A DNA stretch of 64,000 nt, from positions 1 through 64,000 of the forward strand of contig CAKOTK010000004.1 in NCBI GenBank assembly GCA_934120135.1, read 5' to 3'. This DNA comes from an uncultured Clostridia bacterium. GTDB lineage: Bacteria > Bacillota > Clostridia > TANB77 > CAG-508. Below are positions 6,943-14,622 of the stretch, piece by piece. The position numbers were made by a program, and so were the translations under genes. The notes beneath the pieces are model-generated. The model saw nothing but the letters and a program-made list of their open reading frames with translations, was not told the DNA's origin and did not search any database. Position 1 is the first letter of the stretch, and every line of letters begins with the position of its first letter.

Positions 6943-7410
6943 TTATATGCATTTTTTCTTCCGCTTCTTAATTGCTACTATTTCTTTTAGTATTCTTCCT
7001 CCATCTAAAGGATATATTGGTAGTAAGTTAAACATTGCAAGCATTAGGTTTGCATATATTAAAGTTTCTTTTGATATTGCCATGTTTTGTGGCATAAAAA
7101 AAGCAATTATTGCAATAAATATGTTTACTAGTGGTCCTGCAAATGCAATTACTATTTTCTTTATACAAACTTCATTTCCTTTTCGCACTTTTGTGTTATA
7201 GTCTTGTATGTAATTTTTAAATAGTATTTGAAATCCTACTGGTGTTATTTTTATACTGCTTGGTTTTAATCCTAAGCATATTCCACATACTAAATGTCCA
7301 CATTCATGTATTAGTGCTAATATCATTAACAGTGCATATATTTCAATTTGCTTTGTAAACCAAAATATAATTGCAAATAAAAAAATTTTTAAATCAATTT
7401 TTATGCTCAT
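6943..7410 (-). CDS. spoIVFB: SpoIVFB-type intramembrane metalloprotease (N-terminal part)
   Basis: Site-2 protease (M50) family, which cleaves pro-sigma-K in the mother cell. Zinc motif HECGH (His35-Glu36-His39) lies in the first helix, and the second motif NLLPIYPLDGG supplies Asp136. The frame stops after 155 aa in KKRKKKCI because of an apparent +1 base in an A6 run. The missing last helix lies in the next frame (6717-6923); together they give a family-length protein of about 225 aa. Partner gene spoIVFA lies upstream on the same strand but is separated by ~370 bp of structured RNA. The frameshift could be real, an assembly error or recoding. Confidence 0.8.
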   Translation of the reverse strand: MSIKIDLKIFLFAIIFWFTKQIEIYALLMILALIHECGHLVCGICLGLKPSSIKITPVGFQILFKNYIQDYNTKVRKGNEVCIKKIVIAFAGPLVNIFIAIIAFFMPQNMAISKETLIYANLMLAMFNLLPIYPLDGGRILKEIVAIKKRKKKCI

Positions 7411-7435
7411 CTTCCACTCCTCATATTAAAAAAAT

Positions 7436-7632
7436 ATATTCTAACGGTGATGAGAGTAATATAATACTTTTCGTAGTGAGGCTGTGGGGACCAGCAAGCT
7501 AGAAGATGTTGCTAAATTTTTTCAAATCATTATTAATGTTTGCAAAAAATTGTTGTTACATCTTCTTGCGATGCTGGGATGGAACGGAGAAAAGTTTTCA
7601 TATTACTCCCATCACTTCTATTGTTTTTATGA
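7436..7632 (-). ncRNA. Long-hairpin structured RNA, 6S RNA-like
   Basis: About 190 nt fold into one extended hairpin. The closing stem pairs GTGATGGGAGTAATAT with ATATTACTCTCATCAC. A large asymmetric internal bubble follows, containing CTTTTCTCCGTTCC on one side and GTCCCCACAGCC on the other. An apical stem pairs CCAGCA..AAGAAGATGT with ACATCTTCT..TGCTGG. On the minus strand the closing stem is soon followed by a T7 run. Length, a rod with a central bubble, and the T tract suggest 6S RNA (an RNA-polymerase decoy), but no covariance search was possible. It lies between spoIVFA and spoIVFB, an unusual place. Confidence 0.5.
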
Positions 7633-7636
7633 CTTT

Positions 7637-7777
7637 TGATAACGCAAGATGCTAAGTATCTTATTTAGAATTTTTAAAAGAATTAGTATATTGCTAGGAA
7701 GAATTTATTTGAAAGGCAAGGGCGCATACTTTTGTATGTAACCGCGTTTCAAATGAATTCTGACAACGCAAGATGCT
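7637..7777 (-). repeat. Direct repeats flanking a second hairpin
   Basis: TGAYAACGCAAGATGCT occurs at 7637-7653 and 7761-7777. Between them (about 7695-7760) is a long hairpin whose outer arms are AGAATTcATTTGAAA and TTTCAAATaAATTCT, with an inner CATAC/GTATG stem. Function unknown; it could be a second small RNA or part of a processed spoIVFA leader-tail. Confidence 0.5.
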
Positions 7778-7784
7778 GATTATT

Positions 7785-8735
7785 TTAAAAATTCAAAACT
7801 AGTGCTGGGTTAACAGTTCTCTCATCCCTCCTAATCTCAAAATGCAAATGTGGACCTGTAGTATTTCCTGTATTTCCTGATAAAGCTATTTTTTGTCCTT
7901 TTTTAATCTTAGCACCTTTCTTAACTAAAATCTTACTGCAATGTGCATAAATAGTTGTGACATCTTTATTTACAATTTTAACATGTGTGCCATATTCCCC
8001 TTCATTTGACACTACTGTAACTGTTCCTTCCATTGCAGCTAATACTGTTGTTCCAACAACTACTCCTAAATCTATTCCAGAGTGGTCTACAGATACAATT
8101 TCGTCCGCTTCTCTTTTTCCATAAGCAGAAGTAACTTTTGCTTTTACAGGCAATTGAAGTTCAAAGTTCTTTTTTATGTATTCAGCATCAATTTCCATTT
8201 GACTTTTTTTAGTATTTTCATCAACTTGATTATTTTCTGTAGAGCTTGACCCACCTATTCCTGTGGTTTCATTATTTGCTTGTTCATTTTGGCTAGTATT
8301 ATTTTCTGTGTTTTGCTCATTGTTTTCAGTATTTTGATTAATATTTTCAACATTTGTATTCTGCTCATTATTTACGTTTTGTTCTTCATTGTTTGTAAAA
8401 ATACTAAATTTGTCTTTATTATTTTGCCAAAATTCATTTACTCTTGAGGATATAACTTCAAACTTTATATCTTGACTTAAAAATTCCTGTGTTTTGCTTA
8501 TTACATTTTCTGAAAATAAATAGTTTGCCTCTTTAATTAAAGAAAAGACTAAATAAATTAGCACACATAACAATATTTGTATAGCCATTTTTCTATACAA
8601 AGAAAACTGCCTTTTTTCAGTTTTATCTCTTACCTGAGAACTCGGCATTCTCACATCACTATTATTCAATTTTCTGCGATAGTATATTTCCTCTGCTCTT
8701 CTTATTCTTTCTTCTTGTGATAATGTTCTTTCCAA
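7785..8735 (-). CDS. spoIVFA: SpoIVFA-like M23 peptidase-domain membrane protein
   Basis: About 316 aa: cytoplasmic basic N-terminus, one membrane helix (about 55-75 from the start used), an Asn/Glu-rich spacer, and a C-terminal LytM/M23 domain. Zinc ligands are present (HSGIDLG and GPHLHFEI, plus YAHC), so unlike B. subtilis SpoIVFA it may be an active endopeptidase. The start is TTG at 8735, 8 bp after GGAAGAGGTG; the ATG at 8771 has no RBS. In spore formers SpoIVFA holds and inhibits SpoIVFB, whose gene lies downstream. Assignment rests on this context, since M23 membrane proteins are many. Confidence 0.65.
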   Translation of the reverse strand: MERTLSQEERIRRAEEIYYRRKLNNSDVRMPSSQVRDKTEKRQFSLYRKMAIQILLCVLIYLVFSLIKEANYLFSENVISKTQEFLSQDIKFEVISSRVNEFWQNNKDKFSIFTNNEEQNVNNEQNTNVENINQNTENNEQNTENNTSQNEQANNETTGIGGSSSTENNQVDENTKKSQMEIDAEYIKKNFELQLPVKAKVTSAYGKREADEIVSVDHSGIDLGVVVGTTVLAAMEGTVTVVSNEGEYGTHVKIVNKDVTTIYAHCSKILVKKGAKIKKGQKIALSGNTGNTTGPHLHFEIRRDERTVNPALVLNF

Positions 8736-8799
8736 AAAAATACACCTCTTCCTTTGTGGTTTATGTTTCATTTATATGTGAGGAAAAAGTGTTTTATTC

Positions 8800-9153
8800 T
8801 TAAAATATGAAATTTATCAAAAGGCTAATTGCTAAGCCAACTAATAAGGCTTGATTTACTGTTTTTAACCTTTTACATTTTTTATTTAGTTTTTGTATTG
8901 ATTGATTTTCTTTTTTGTTTTTGCTTTCAATTTTTGAAATATATTCTGAAATTAGCATTTGTGCTTCTTTAATTATATAGTCTTTGGAATTTTTAATTTT
9001 CTGTGGCTCAGAGTTACTTTCTTTTTTGTCTGTTGATGCAGGTTCCAATTTTGGTATTTTTTGATTTTCCTTTAACACAACTATTGCCTCTTCTACCAAA
9101 TTAGAAGGCAAATCTTTTAACACCACAATATTTTTTAAATTACCTGTATTCAT
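8800..9153 (-). CDS. Small tail-anchored hypothetical protein
   Basis: 117 aa of unknown function. The N-terminal half is hydrophilic with a Lys/Glu/Ser-rich linker (about 35-55), then a probable coiled coil (about 60-95) and a single C-terminal membrane helix (VNQALLVGLAISLLINFIF), so it is tail-anchored. RBS AAGGATAAGAG precedes the ATG. It sits between yyaC and spoIVFA on the same strand, so a sporulation role is possible but unproven. Confidence 0.65.
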   Translation of the reverse strand: MNTGNLKNIVVLKDLPSNLVEEAIVVLKENQKIPKLEPASTDKKESNSEPQKIKNSKDYIIKEAQMLISEYISKIESKNKKENQSIQKLNKKCKRLKTVNQALLVGLAISLLINFIF

Positions 9154-9207
9154 CTTCTCTTATCCTTTCTTATGTTTATAACTCAATTTTTTCCATTTTA
9201 TGATTTT

Positions 9208-9648
9208 TTATACAGGTAATTCAAAAACAATTTTGATAATTTTACTAGCAACTTCATTTGCCAAATTTTCTATTTGATTCACACTATAATTTGGCATATA
9301 TCCCTTTGCTCCAATTATAGTTTTTATATTTATGTTTGCTGGGAAATATATGCTTTGGTTGAAAGCTTTGCCTATCTCCATTCCACCTCTATTTACATAG
9401 GTGTTTCCTATGTCTTCTCTTTTTCCAATAGCTGAATCAATTAAAATTATTTGTTTTTTATTTTCTAGTTCTTCTAAAAAGTAAGTAGCATTTTTCAAAT
9501 GTACTGGACTTTGCATTGTTCCATAAACGCTTATTTCTGGGCTTGAATAAAAGACCTGTTTGAGTTTGTCTCCAACTCTAGGTCCAAATGAATCTGGCAC
9601 TATTTTATTTGTTCCAATACACACAAAAGTATAGCTCATATTTTTCAT
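9208..9648 (-). CDS. yyaC: Spore protease-like protein YyaC (DUF1256)
   Basis: 146 aa. It has the DUF1256/YyaC pattern: N-terminal FVCIGTNKIVPDSFGPRVG, then VYGTMQSPVHLKN and a central IILIDSA strand, related to the GPR/HybD peptidase fold. YyaC is a sporulation-specific protein of uncertain activity in B. subtilis. Same-strand neighbours spoIVFA and spoIVFB strengthen the assignment. RBS is weak (AGAG). Confidence 0.85.
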   Translation of the reverse strand: MKNMSYTFVCIGTNKIVPDSFGPRVGDKLKQVFYSSPEISVYGTMQSPVHLKNATYFLEELENKKQIILIDSAIGKREDIGNTYVNRGGMEIGKAFNQSIYFPANINIKTIIGAKGYMPNYSVNQIENLANEVASKIIKIVFELPV

Positions 9649-9660
9649 ACTCTATTTTTA

Positions 9661-9906
9661 TTAGTCTTTATCTAAAGAAATTACTATTTTTATATCTTTA
9701 CTCTTTTGATATTTTTTTATAATATCTTCTGAAAACCCAGCAACCTCATTTGAAATAACTATTGTGTCATAATCGTTTTTTATTAGTTCTTTCATTTTAT
9801 TATCTGTTTGTTCTAAATCTGACAAATAAAAAACATCAAACCCCAAGGCTTCTGGCAAACGAAAACTTTTTTTATCTTGCTCATATTTAAGCCATGATAT
9901 TTTCAT
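9661..9906 (-). CDS. Short alpha/beta hypothetical protein
   Basis: 81 aa from the ATG at 9906, chosen because GGTGAT lies 6 bp before it. Alternating strands and helices (KISWLKYE, DVFYLSD, YDTIVISNEVAGF, KIVISL) resemble the fold of V-type ATPase subunit F, but no other V-ATPase genes are near. Encoded 12 bp before yyaC, probably co-transcribed. Function unknown. Confidence 0.6.
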   Translation of the reverse strand: MKISWLKYEQDKKSFRLPEALGFDVFYLSDLEQTDNKMKELIKNDYDTIVISNEVAGFSEDIIKKYQKSKDIKIVISLDKD

Positions 9907-9958
9907 TTCAATCACCATTACTTATTGTTTGATGTTTATATTTAAATTATTCATTTTT

Positions 9959-10016
9959 CTGGTTCATTGAACCAGTGGTCAGTGCTACTTTACATAAAGT
10001 AGGGGACGTAGACCAT
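9959..10016 (-). repeat. 58-bp 3' element, copy 2 (DGR IMH/cruciform-like)
   Basis: Identical to 5064-5121, with inverted repeats CTGGTTCA-T-TGAACCAG (9959-9975) and CTACTTTACATAAAGTAG (9985-10002, containing the stop). Upstream of it, coding sequence becomes hypervariable between the two genes. Downstream similarity stops within ~12 bp. Confidence 0.65.
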
Positions 10017-11334
10017 CAGTGCTGTTACCGAGAGTCGTGCCATTGTTGTAGCGGTAAGACGTGTACTCGTAGGCTTCGCCAAAAACTGTGCCGTAAGACC
10101 CTCCACGATAAACACAAGGGCAGAAGTAGCTATCGCCTTTAAAGTAAGTAGAGTATTCTGTGGTCCATTCACATGCATTTCCTGACATATCCCATATATT
10201 ACAATATTTGTCATTATTTTTTCCTGTTGCTGTAAATGCTTTCGTTGTTTTACTTTCATTATGACTTGCATAATCTGTTTTCCCTGAGTATGTTTGTATA
10301 AATACTATTGCTGTATCCCATGCATAACTATTTACTAAATCACTTGCATATACCAATTTATTATTTTCTTTTATTTCTCCATACATTTCTCTCGCTGCTT
10401 TTGCTGCATTTGGTTGTGTTATATTATCTAATACTGTTTGATTATATTTTGAAGTTATTTTTGATGCTGTTCCACTTGCTTCATATCGTGCTATATAATA
10501 TCCTCCATTTGCTAAGGTTGTTGATATAAATTCTGCTAAGTTTCTTGCTGTTGTGTTTTCTGATGAACTGCTTGAAATTCTTGATGTACTTAATTCTTGA
10601 AAATTACCACCTATTGTAACTGTCTGTGTACAATTTTCTACTGATGCGACTTGTGCTGGAGTTGTTGAAATTAATGCTCCTGTATCACTATCAAATTCAT
10701 ATCTTCCAAGTGTTATTGTATTTGTTTTATTATCTTTGTTTTTTATTGTTCCCACTGGCACCCATACAAATTGGTTTCCAGCCGTTCCTTCTTGTGTATC
10801 TTCTATTACTATTCCATCTTGTACTGCCGGAATATGCTCTCCTGTTTCTTCTGAGTTTGTATAATTATATGTTACTGCTCCTGTACTTGAAGTAGGATTA
10901 TGTTCTAATATTTTAAATCCTTTTGGTATTGTTATTTTATTTCCATATGCATCTTCTGTTTTTGTATTTTTATCTACTACTTTTCCTACTAATGTTGATA
11001 TTTTTGGTGTTGTTGATGGATTGGCATCTCCTCCCGTTGTGCCTCCACCTGCGGTTCCATTTACTTGATTGTCTATCCATTTATCTAAGTCATTTAGTGC
11101 ATTTAAATCACTTTCTTGTGCGTTATTCATTCTATTTTGTGCGTCTTTTGCTTTTTCTATTATTCCGTTATCTCCAAATAGTGCGTTTATACTTACTCCT
11201 GCTAATATTAATAGTACTACAATAGTTACTACTAGTGCTATTAGAGTAATACCTGTTTGATTTGAGTAATTTTTTCTTGCTGATTTTTTATTTATTTTTA
11301 TCTCTTTACTTATTTTATTCTCTTTTTTATTCAA
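9985..11334 (-). CDS. Pilin-like protein with FGE-sulfatase/C-type-lectin variable domain, copy 2
   Basis: 449 aa from the TTG at 11334, chosen because AGAGAGG lies ~8 bp upstream; the ATG at 11421 would add 29 residues without an RBS. Same plan as the copy at 5090: basic leader, TGITLIALVVTIVVLLILAG helix, coil (EKAKDAQNRM), beta region, and FGE-sulfatase-like domain with ARYEAS, NIWDMSGNACEWTTE, RGGSYG and terminal GLRPLLYVK. Between GNACEW and GLRPLLYVK it carries different residues and one-codon length changes relative to copy 1. It is Tyr/Ser/Asn/Gly-rich, as in DGR-diversified C-type lectin surfaces. Flanks of both genes are shared, so one arose by duplication. Confidence 0.75.
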   Translation of the reverse strand: MNKKENKISKEIKINKKSARKNYSNQTGITLIALVVTIVVLLILAGVSINALFGDNGIIEKAKDAQNRMNNAQESDLNALNDLDKWIDNQVNGTAGGGTTGGDANPSTTPKISTLVGKVVDKNTKTEDAYGNKITIPKGFKILEHNPTSSTGAVTYNYTNSEETGEHIPAVQDGIVIEDTQEGTAGNQFVWVPVGTIKNKDNKTNTITLGRYEFDSDTGALISTTPAQVASVENCTQTVTIGGNFQELSTSRISSSSSENTTARNLAEFISTTLANGGYYIARYEASGTASKITSKYNQTVLDNITQPNAAKAAREMYGEIKENNKLVYASDLVNSYAWDTAIVFIQTYSGKTDYASHNESKTTKAFTATGKNNDKYCNIWDMSGNACEWTTEYSTYFKGDSYFCPCVYRGGSYGTVFGEAYEYTSYRYNNGTTLGNSTDGLRPLLYVK

Positions 11335-11537
11335 TGTTATCTTCCTCTCTTTCTTCAGTATTTTTGTTCTGCTTTTTTCTGTCTTGTATTTAGTATGTAC
11401 AATTTTTTCCTTTTTATGCACATTTACTCATTTTTAACTGTATTTCGCAGGTTTACTCTATATTAAATTTTCAATGTGCAAAGGTCAGATTTTTATCTTA
11501 CAAAAAATAAAGTAAGATACTTGTACATTCTTCCTTA

Positions 11538-11566
11538 AGGATACCATAACATTTTTTTATTTTCAA
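11538..11566 (-). promoter_or_regulatory. Promoter of pilin-lectin gene 2
   Basis: TTGAAA-N17-TATCCT on the minus strand, with the same ~50 bp upstream as gene 1, including GTCGACAGAAATTAAAG, which derives from the spoIVFB tail. Confidence 0.5.
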
Positions 11567-11594
11567 TACTTTTCTTTAATTTCTGTCGACTTTT
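11545..11594 (-). repeat. Copy of the spoIVFB 3' end plus promoter
   Basis: This matches 6695-6744, the end of the spoIVFB reading frame and the promoter of gene 1, almost base for base. spoIVFB itself is not here, so the block was copied together with the pilin-lectin gene. Confidence 0.65.
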
Positions 11595-11653
11595 TATTTT
11601 TGTGTTGTATTTGTATATCTTTTGTGATACATGGAGGATTTAAATAATAATGA

Positions 11654-12181
11654 CTAACCCTCCTGTGGTGGATTTAATATCAATTGTATGTCTTCATCAT
11701 TTTTTAGTTCTTCTGATGCAATATATTCTTTTGCTCTTTTATCTTGTTTTATTGCTGCTAATACTATATCTTTATCTTGTCTTAATCTATTACTTGCATA
11801 CTTTAATATTAACCCCTTATTTGTTACAGCTGCTAAAACAGCTTCTTTGTCATCTCTTATTTCTTTTGATACATAGTATAAAATTTGACCATCTATTTTC
11901 AGCCCTGATAACATAATTTCTTTATTTGCTCTTAGTTTTTCACTTGCATAACATGCTGTCCAGCCAACTCTTGATACTGACTCCATTACTATTTTTGCAT
12001 TATCTTTTAATCTACTACTTGCAAATTCCAAAGATATAGGATTTTGTTTAACTGCCTCCATTACTATTTCCTCGTCATCTTGTAGTCGTTCAGAAGCTAA
12101 GTCTAGTAATTTTCCATCTTGTTTTACCATACTTAAAACATATTCTCTATTGTCTGCTTGTTCTTCATCAAATTCGTTCAT
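11654..12181 (-). CDS. DUF4116 repeat protein
   Basis: 175 aa made of about five ~25-residue units of the form LxxASxxLRxDKExVLAAVxxNG, the DUF4116 helical repeat. Two helices per unit predict a solenoid, probably for protein binding. GGAGAAGTAAAA precedes the ATG, and the start lies 2 bp after the nrdD stop, so translation is probably coupled to nrdD. DUF4116 genes are usually found alone or in arrays, not with nrdD. Confidence 0.8.
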   Translation of the reverse strand: MNEFDEEQADNREYVLSMVKQDGKLLDLASERLQDDEEIVMEAVKQNPISLEFASSRLKDNAKIVMESVSRVGWTACYASEKLRANKEIMLSGLKIDGQILYYVSKEIRDDKEAVLAAVTNKGLILKYASNRLRQDKDIVLAAIKQDKRAKEYIASEELKNDEDIQLILNPPQEG

Positions 12182-12183
12182 TT

Positions 12184-14355
12184 TTACTTCTCCATATTAA
12201 CTATCTTTCCATAGCCAATTCCATTTTCTTTCATAGTTTTCACAACATTTATAACATCTTTTGTATCCCCATTTTTTATTTGCACAATTGCAATATGCCC
12301 TCCATTTGTCAAACTATGATATTGTGCTTCAATTTTAATTTTATCCTCTGTAGAAATTCTATATCCTTCTGGAATATGGAAAGAGTTTGTGTAACGATTT
12401 TTGTCCGTTATACCTTTTAATTTTCCATAAATAGCCTGATCCATTTTTATAAATTTATTTGATATTTCTTCTTTTGGTGTTGCAACTAGATTAAAGTTCA
12501 AATTGTATTTTTCAGAGTATTCGTCACATTTTTTTCTCATAAATTCTACTATTTTAATACCTAATTTTTGTGCCTCTTTTGACTCTCCTTGATGTTCTCC
12601 TGTCAAAGCTTTTAGACATTCTGCTAATCCACTAAATCCTATATTCAAAACACCATGTTTTAGTGCTTTTTTCAAATTATCATTATCTTTTAATTTTTCA
12701 CTGTCTATCCATACATTTTGCTCTAATAGAAATGGAAAGTTATATGTATTTTTCTTACATTGTATTTCATATCTTTCTAAAAGTTGGTCTTTTACTAAAT
12801 CTAATTTTTCTTCTAATTCAGCAAAAAATCCCTTTTCGTCTGCTTTATCACTTGAAATAATTCCATGTTTTATTCCTAACCTAGGTAAGTTTATTGAAGT
12901 TGTTGATAATGTTCCTCTGCCCACCGATACTGCTTTATTTGAGTCAACTACATTTTCTAACACTCTATTTCCTATTCCTGTGTATGCAACTTCTGTATCA
13001 TAATCTCCTTGTTTGTAATCATCTACATTAAATTCTGCATCTAAGAAAGAAAAGTTGATGTTTTTCCTTTTAGTAGATACTTCACATGCTAGTTCAAACA
13101 AATCATAATTTGTGTCTTCCTTATTATAGTTTGTTCCAGTTTTCACTTTAAAAATTGCTACTGGAAATGCACATTCTTCACCATTTCCAAGTCCATTGTT
13201 AATTGCAGTTAATATTGATTTGGTTACCATTCTGCCTTCTGGTGATGTGTCTGTTCCAAAGTTAATACAAGAAAATGGTAGCCTATTCCCTGCTCTTGAA
13301 TGTATTGTGTTTAAATCATATATAAATGATTCCATTGCTTGGTCTGTTAATTTTTTAGTTTTTTCAATTGCCTTGTTATATGCAATTTTAAACATTCTTT
13401 TAAGTTCCTCAGACTCTCTACAATATTTATCAAATATACTTGGTTCAAAGTCAATAGTATTTATTTTTTCTATTTCTCTTTCAATTCCATTTATAGCAAT
13501 GAATTTATCAAAGTCTGTCAACTCTAAAAAGTCAAAAATCAATTGTTTCAATTGCTTTTTAAATGTTTTAAGGACTCCTTGTGCCATATAATAGTCAAAT
13601 GATGGTATACTTTGTTCACCATATTGATCATTTTGATTTGCTTGTATTGCAACGGTTGCTAAGTTTGAATATGCTATTATTCCACTTGGCTCTTTTATAT
13701 AGTTATTTCCTACATAAAAACCATCATCATATAATTTACTTATATCTATTTGACATGAACTTGTTGTACCTGTTGGAATAAAATTCATTCCATGAATATA
13801 TATGTCTCCATTTTCATGTGCTTCTGAAAATTTCTTTTTCATTAAATATGTTATTGCAAATTGTCTTGAAATTGTACTTGCATATTGAAACATATTTCCC
13901 ATGGTTGTTTCATTATCATTGTTTCTATCCTTTTTATTTTCTTCTACATTGGCTGACTTTAATCCTAAGTTTTCCAATGCTTTTAGAAATTTATGTTGCT
14001 TTTTTTCATCAAAAAACAACTGTCTTGATTGGGCTCTTTTTTCACGATAACTTGCAAAAGCTCCATAAACATCCTGATAGCCTAAGTTCTTTAATTCTTC
14101 TTCTATCAAGTCTTGAATCTCTTCAATCTTTATTTTATCAGAATCTATTTTTTCTATTCTACCTAAAACTTTACTATATACTTTATTTACATCTGTTTCA
14201 TTATATTTAGCTGTTTTAGGATCTTCATTTCCTACAATATCTCCAAAACCTTTTTGAATGGCAAGTGCAATTTTTGCACCGTCAAACTCGACTTTTTTTC
14301 CATCTCTTTTTACTACTATTTTTTTAGCAACTTTTTCTGGAACTTCAATTAACAT
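12184..14355 (-). CDS. nrdD: Anaerobic ribonucleoside-triphosphate reductase, C-terminally short
   Basis: Class III ribonucleotide reductase large subunit, 723 aa. The ATP-cone (about 10-105) begins KKIVVKRDGKKVEFDG. The catalytic barrel has the conserved Cys motifs TSSCQID and PFSCINFGTDTS. The sequence then ends ...NGIGYGKIVNMEK, just where other NrdD proteins continue with a Cys4 zinc site and the RxxGY glycyl-radical loop. Those ~65 residues are absent, and none of the downstream frames encode them. No nrdG activase gene is adjacent. Without a glycyl radical supplied in trans the enzyme should be inactive, so this is either a truncated gene or a split system. Strong RBS AAGGAGG and a consensus promoter upstream. 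Confidence 0.9.
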   Translation of the reverse strand: MLIEVPEKVAKKIVVKRDGKKVEFDGAKIALAIQKGFGDIVGNEDPKTAKYNETDVNKVYSKVLGRIEKIDSDKIKIEEIQDLIEEELKNLGYQDVYGAFASYREKRAQSRQLFFDEKKQHKFLKALENLGLKSANVEENKKDRNNDNETTMGNMFQYASTISRQFAITYLMKKKFSEAHENGDIYIHGMNFIPTGTTSSCQIDISKLYDDGFYVGNNYIKEPSGIIAYSNLATVAIQANQNDQYGEQSIPSFDYYMAQGVLKTFKKQLKQLIFDFLELTDFDKFIAINGIEREIEKINTIDFEPSIFDKYCRESEELKRMFKIAYNKAIEKTKKLTDQAMESFIYDLNTIHSRAGNRLPFSCINFGTDTSPEGRMVTKSILTAINNGLGNGEECAFPVAIFKVKTGTNYNKEDTNYDLFELACEVSTKRKNINFSFLDAEFNVDDYKQGDYDTEVAYTGIGNRVLENVVDSNKAVSVGRGTLSTTSINLPRLGIKHGIISSDKADEKGFFAELEEKLDLVKDQLLERYEIQCKKNTYNFPFLLEQNVWIDSEKLKDNDNLKKALKHGVLNIGFSGLAECLKALTGEHQGESKEAQKLGIKIVEFMRKKCDEYSEKYNLNFNLVATPKEEISNKFIKMDQAIYGKLKGITDKNRYTNSFHIPEGYRISTEDKIKIEAQYHSLTNGGHIAIVQIKNGDTKDVINVVKTMKENGIGYGKIVNMEK

Positions 14356-14386
14356 TATTAGTCCTCCTTATTTTTTTGCTATGTTA

Positions 14387-14415
14387 ATTATATATTTCAT
14401 GGAATTATTAGTCAA
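14387..14415 (-). promoter_or_regulatory. nrdD promoter
   Basis: TTGACT-N17-TATAAT on the minus strand, 31 bp before the nrdD start codon. Its -35 is 5 bp from the -35 of a divergent promoter at 14421-14449, so the two may compete. Confidence 0.75.
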
Positions 14416-14420
14416 TAAGT

Positions 14421-14449
14421 TTGACAAATCTATTTAGTGTGTGTATAAT
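14421..14449 (+). promoter_or_regulatory. Perfect consensus sigma-A promoter for a short RNA
   Basis: TTGACA-N17-TATAAT with no mismatch, pointing away from nrdD. No plus-strand gene follows before the terminator at 14541-14578. Confidence 0.8.
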
Positions 14450-14455
14450 AATTAT

Positions 14456-14580
14456 AGGAAATGGTATATAACATTTGTTCGTAAAAATCAAGCAACCAAA
14501 GCAAATTTTTTCCAATTTTTCTTTTTATAACCAATAAAAAATAACCATTCTACTTTGCTAGGTAAATGGTTATTTTTTTG
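14456..14580 (+). ncRNA. Candidate ~120-nt small RNA between nrdD and spo0A
   Basis: The region runs from a perfect promoter to a strong terminator: stem ATAACCATT/AATGGTTAT, 15-nt loop, then T7. It contains no ORF beyond a 7-codon frame. The hairpin is bidirectional and also serves as a boundary for the convergent spo0A transcript. The family was not recognised. Confidence 0.55.
14541..14578. terminator. Bidirectional terminator between spo0A and the sRNA
   Basis: A 9-10-bp A+T/G+C mixed stem is flanked by A and T runs on both sides. It serves spo0A on the minus strand and the candidate sRNA on the plus strand. Confidence 0.75.
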
Positions 14581-14622
14581 TTGTTAAATATTTATATAAT
14601 TTCTATCAAGAGCTTCAAACCC

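Noticed and set aside
13196..14210. Long open frames antisense to nrdD
   Set aside because: They lie opposite an intact conserved gene, lack RBS and have low-complexity Leu/Tyr-rich translations typical of A+T-rich antisense frames.
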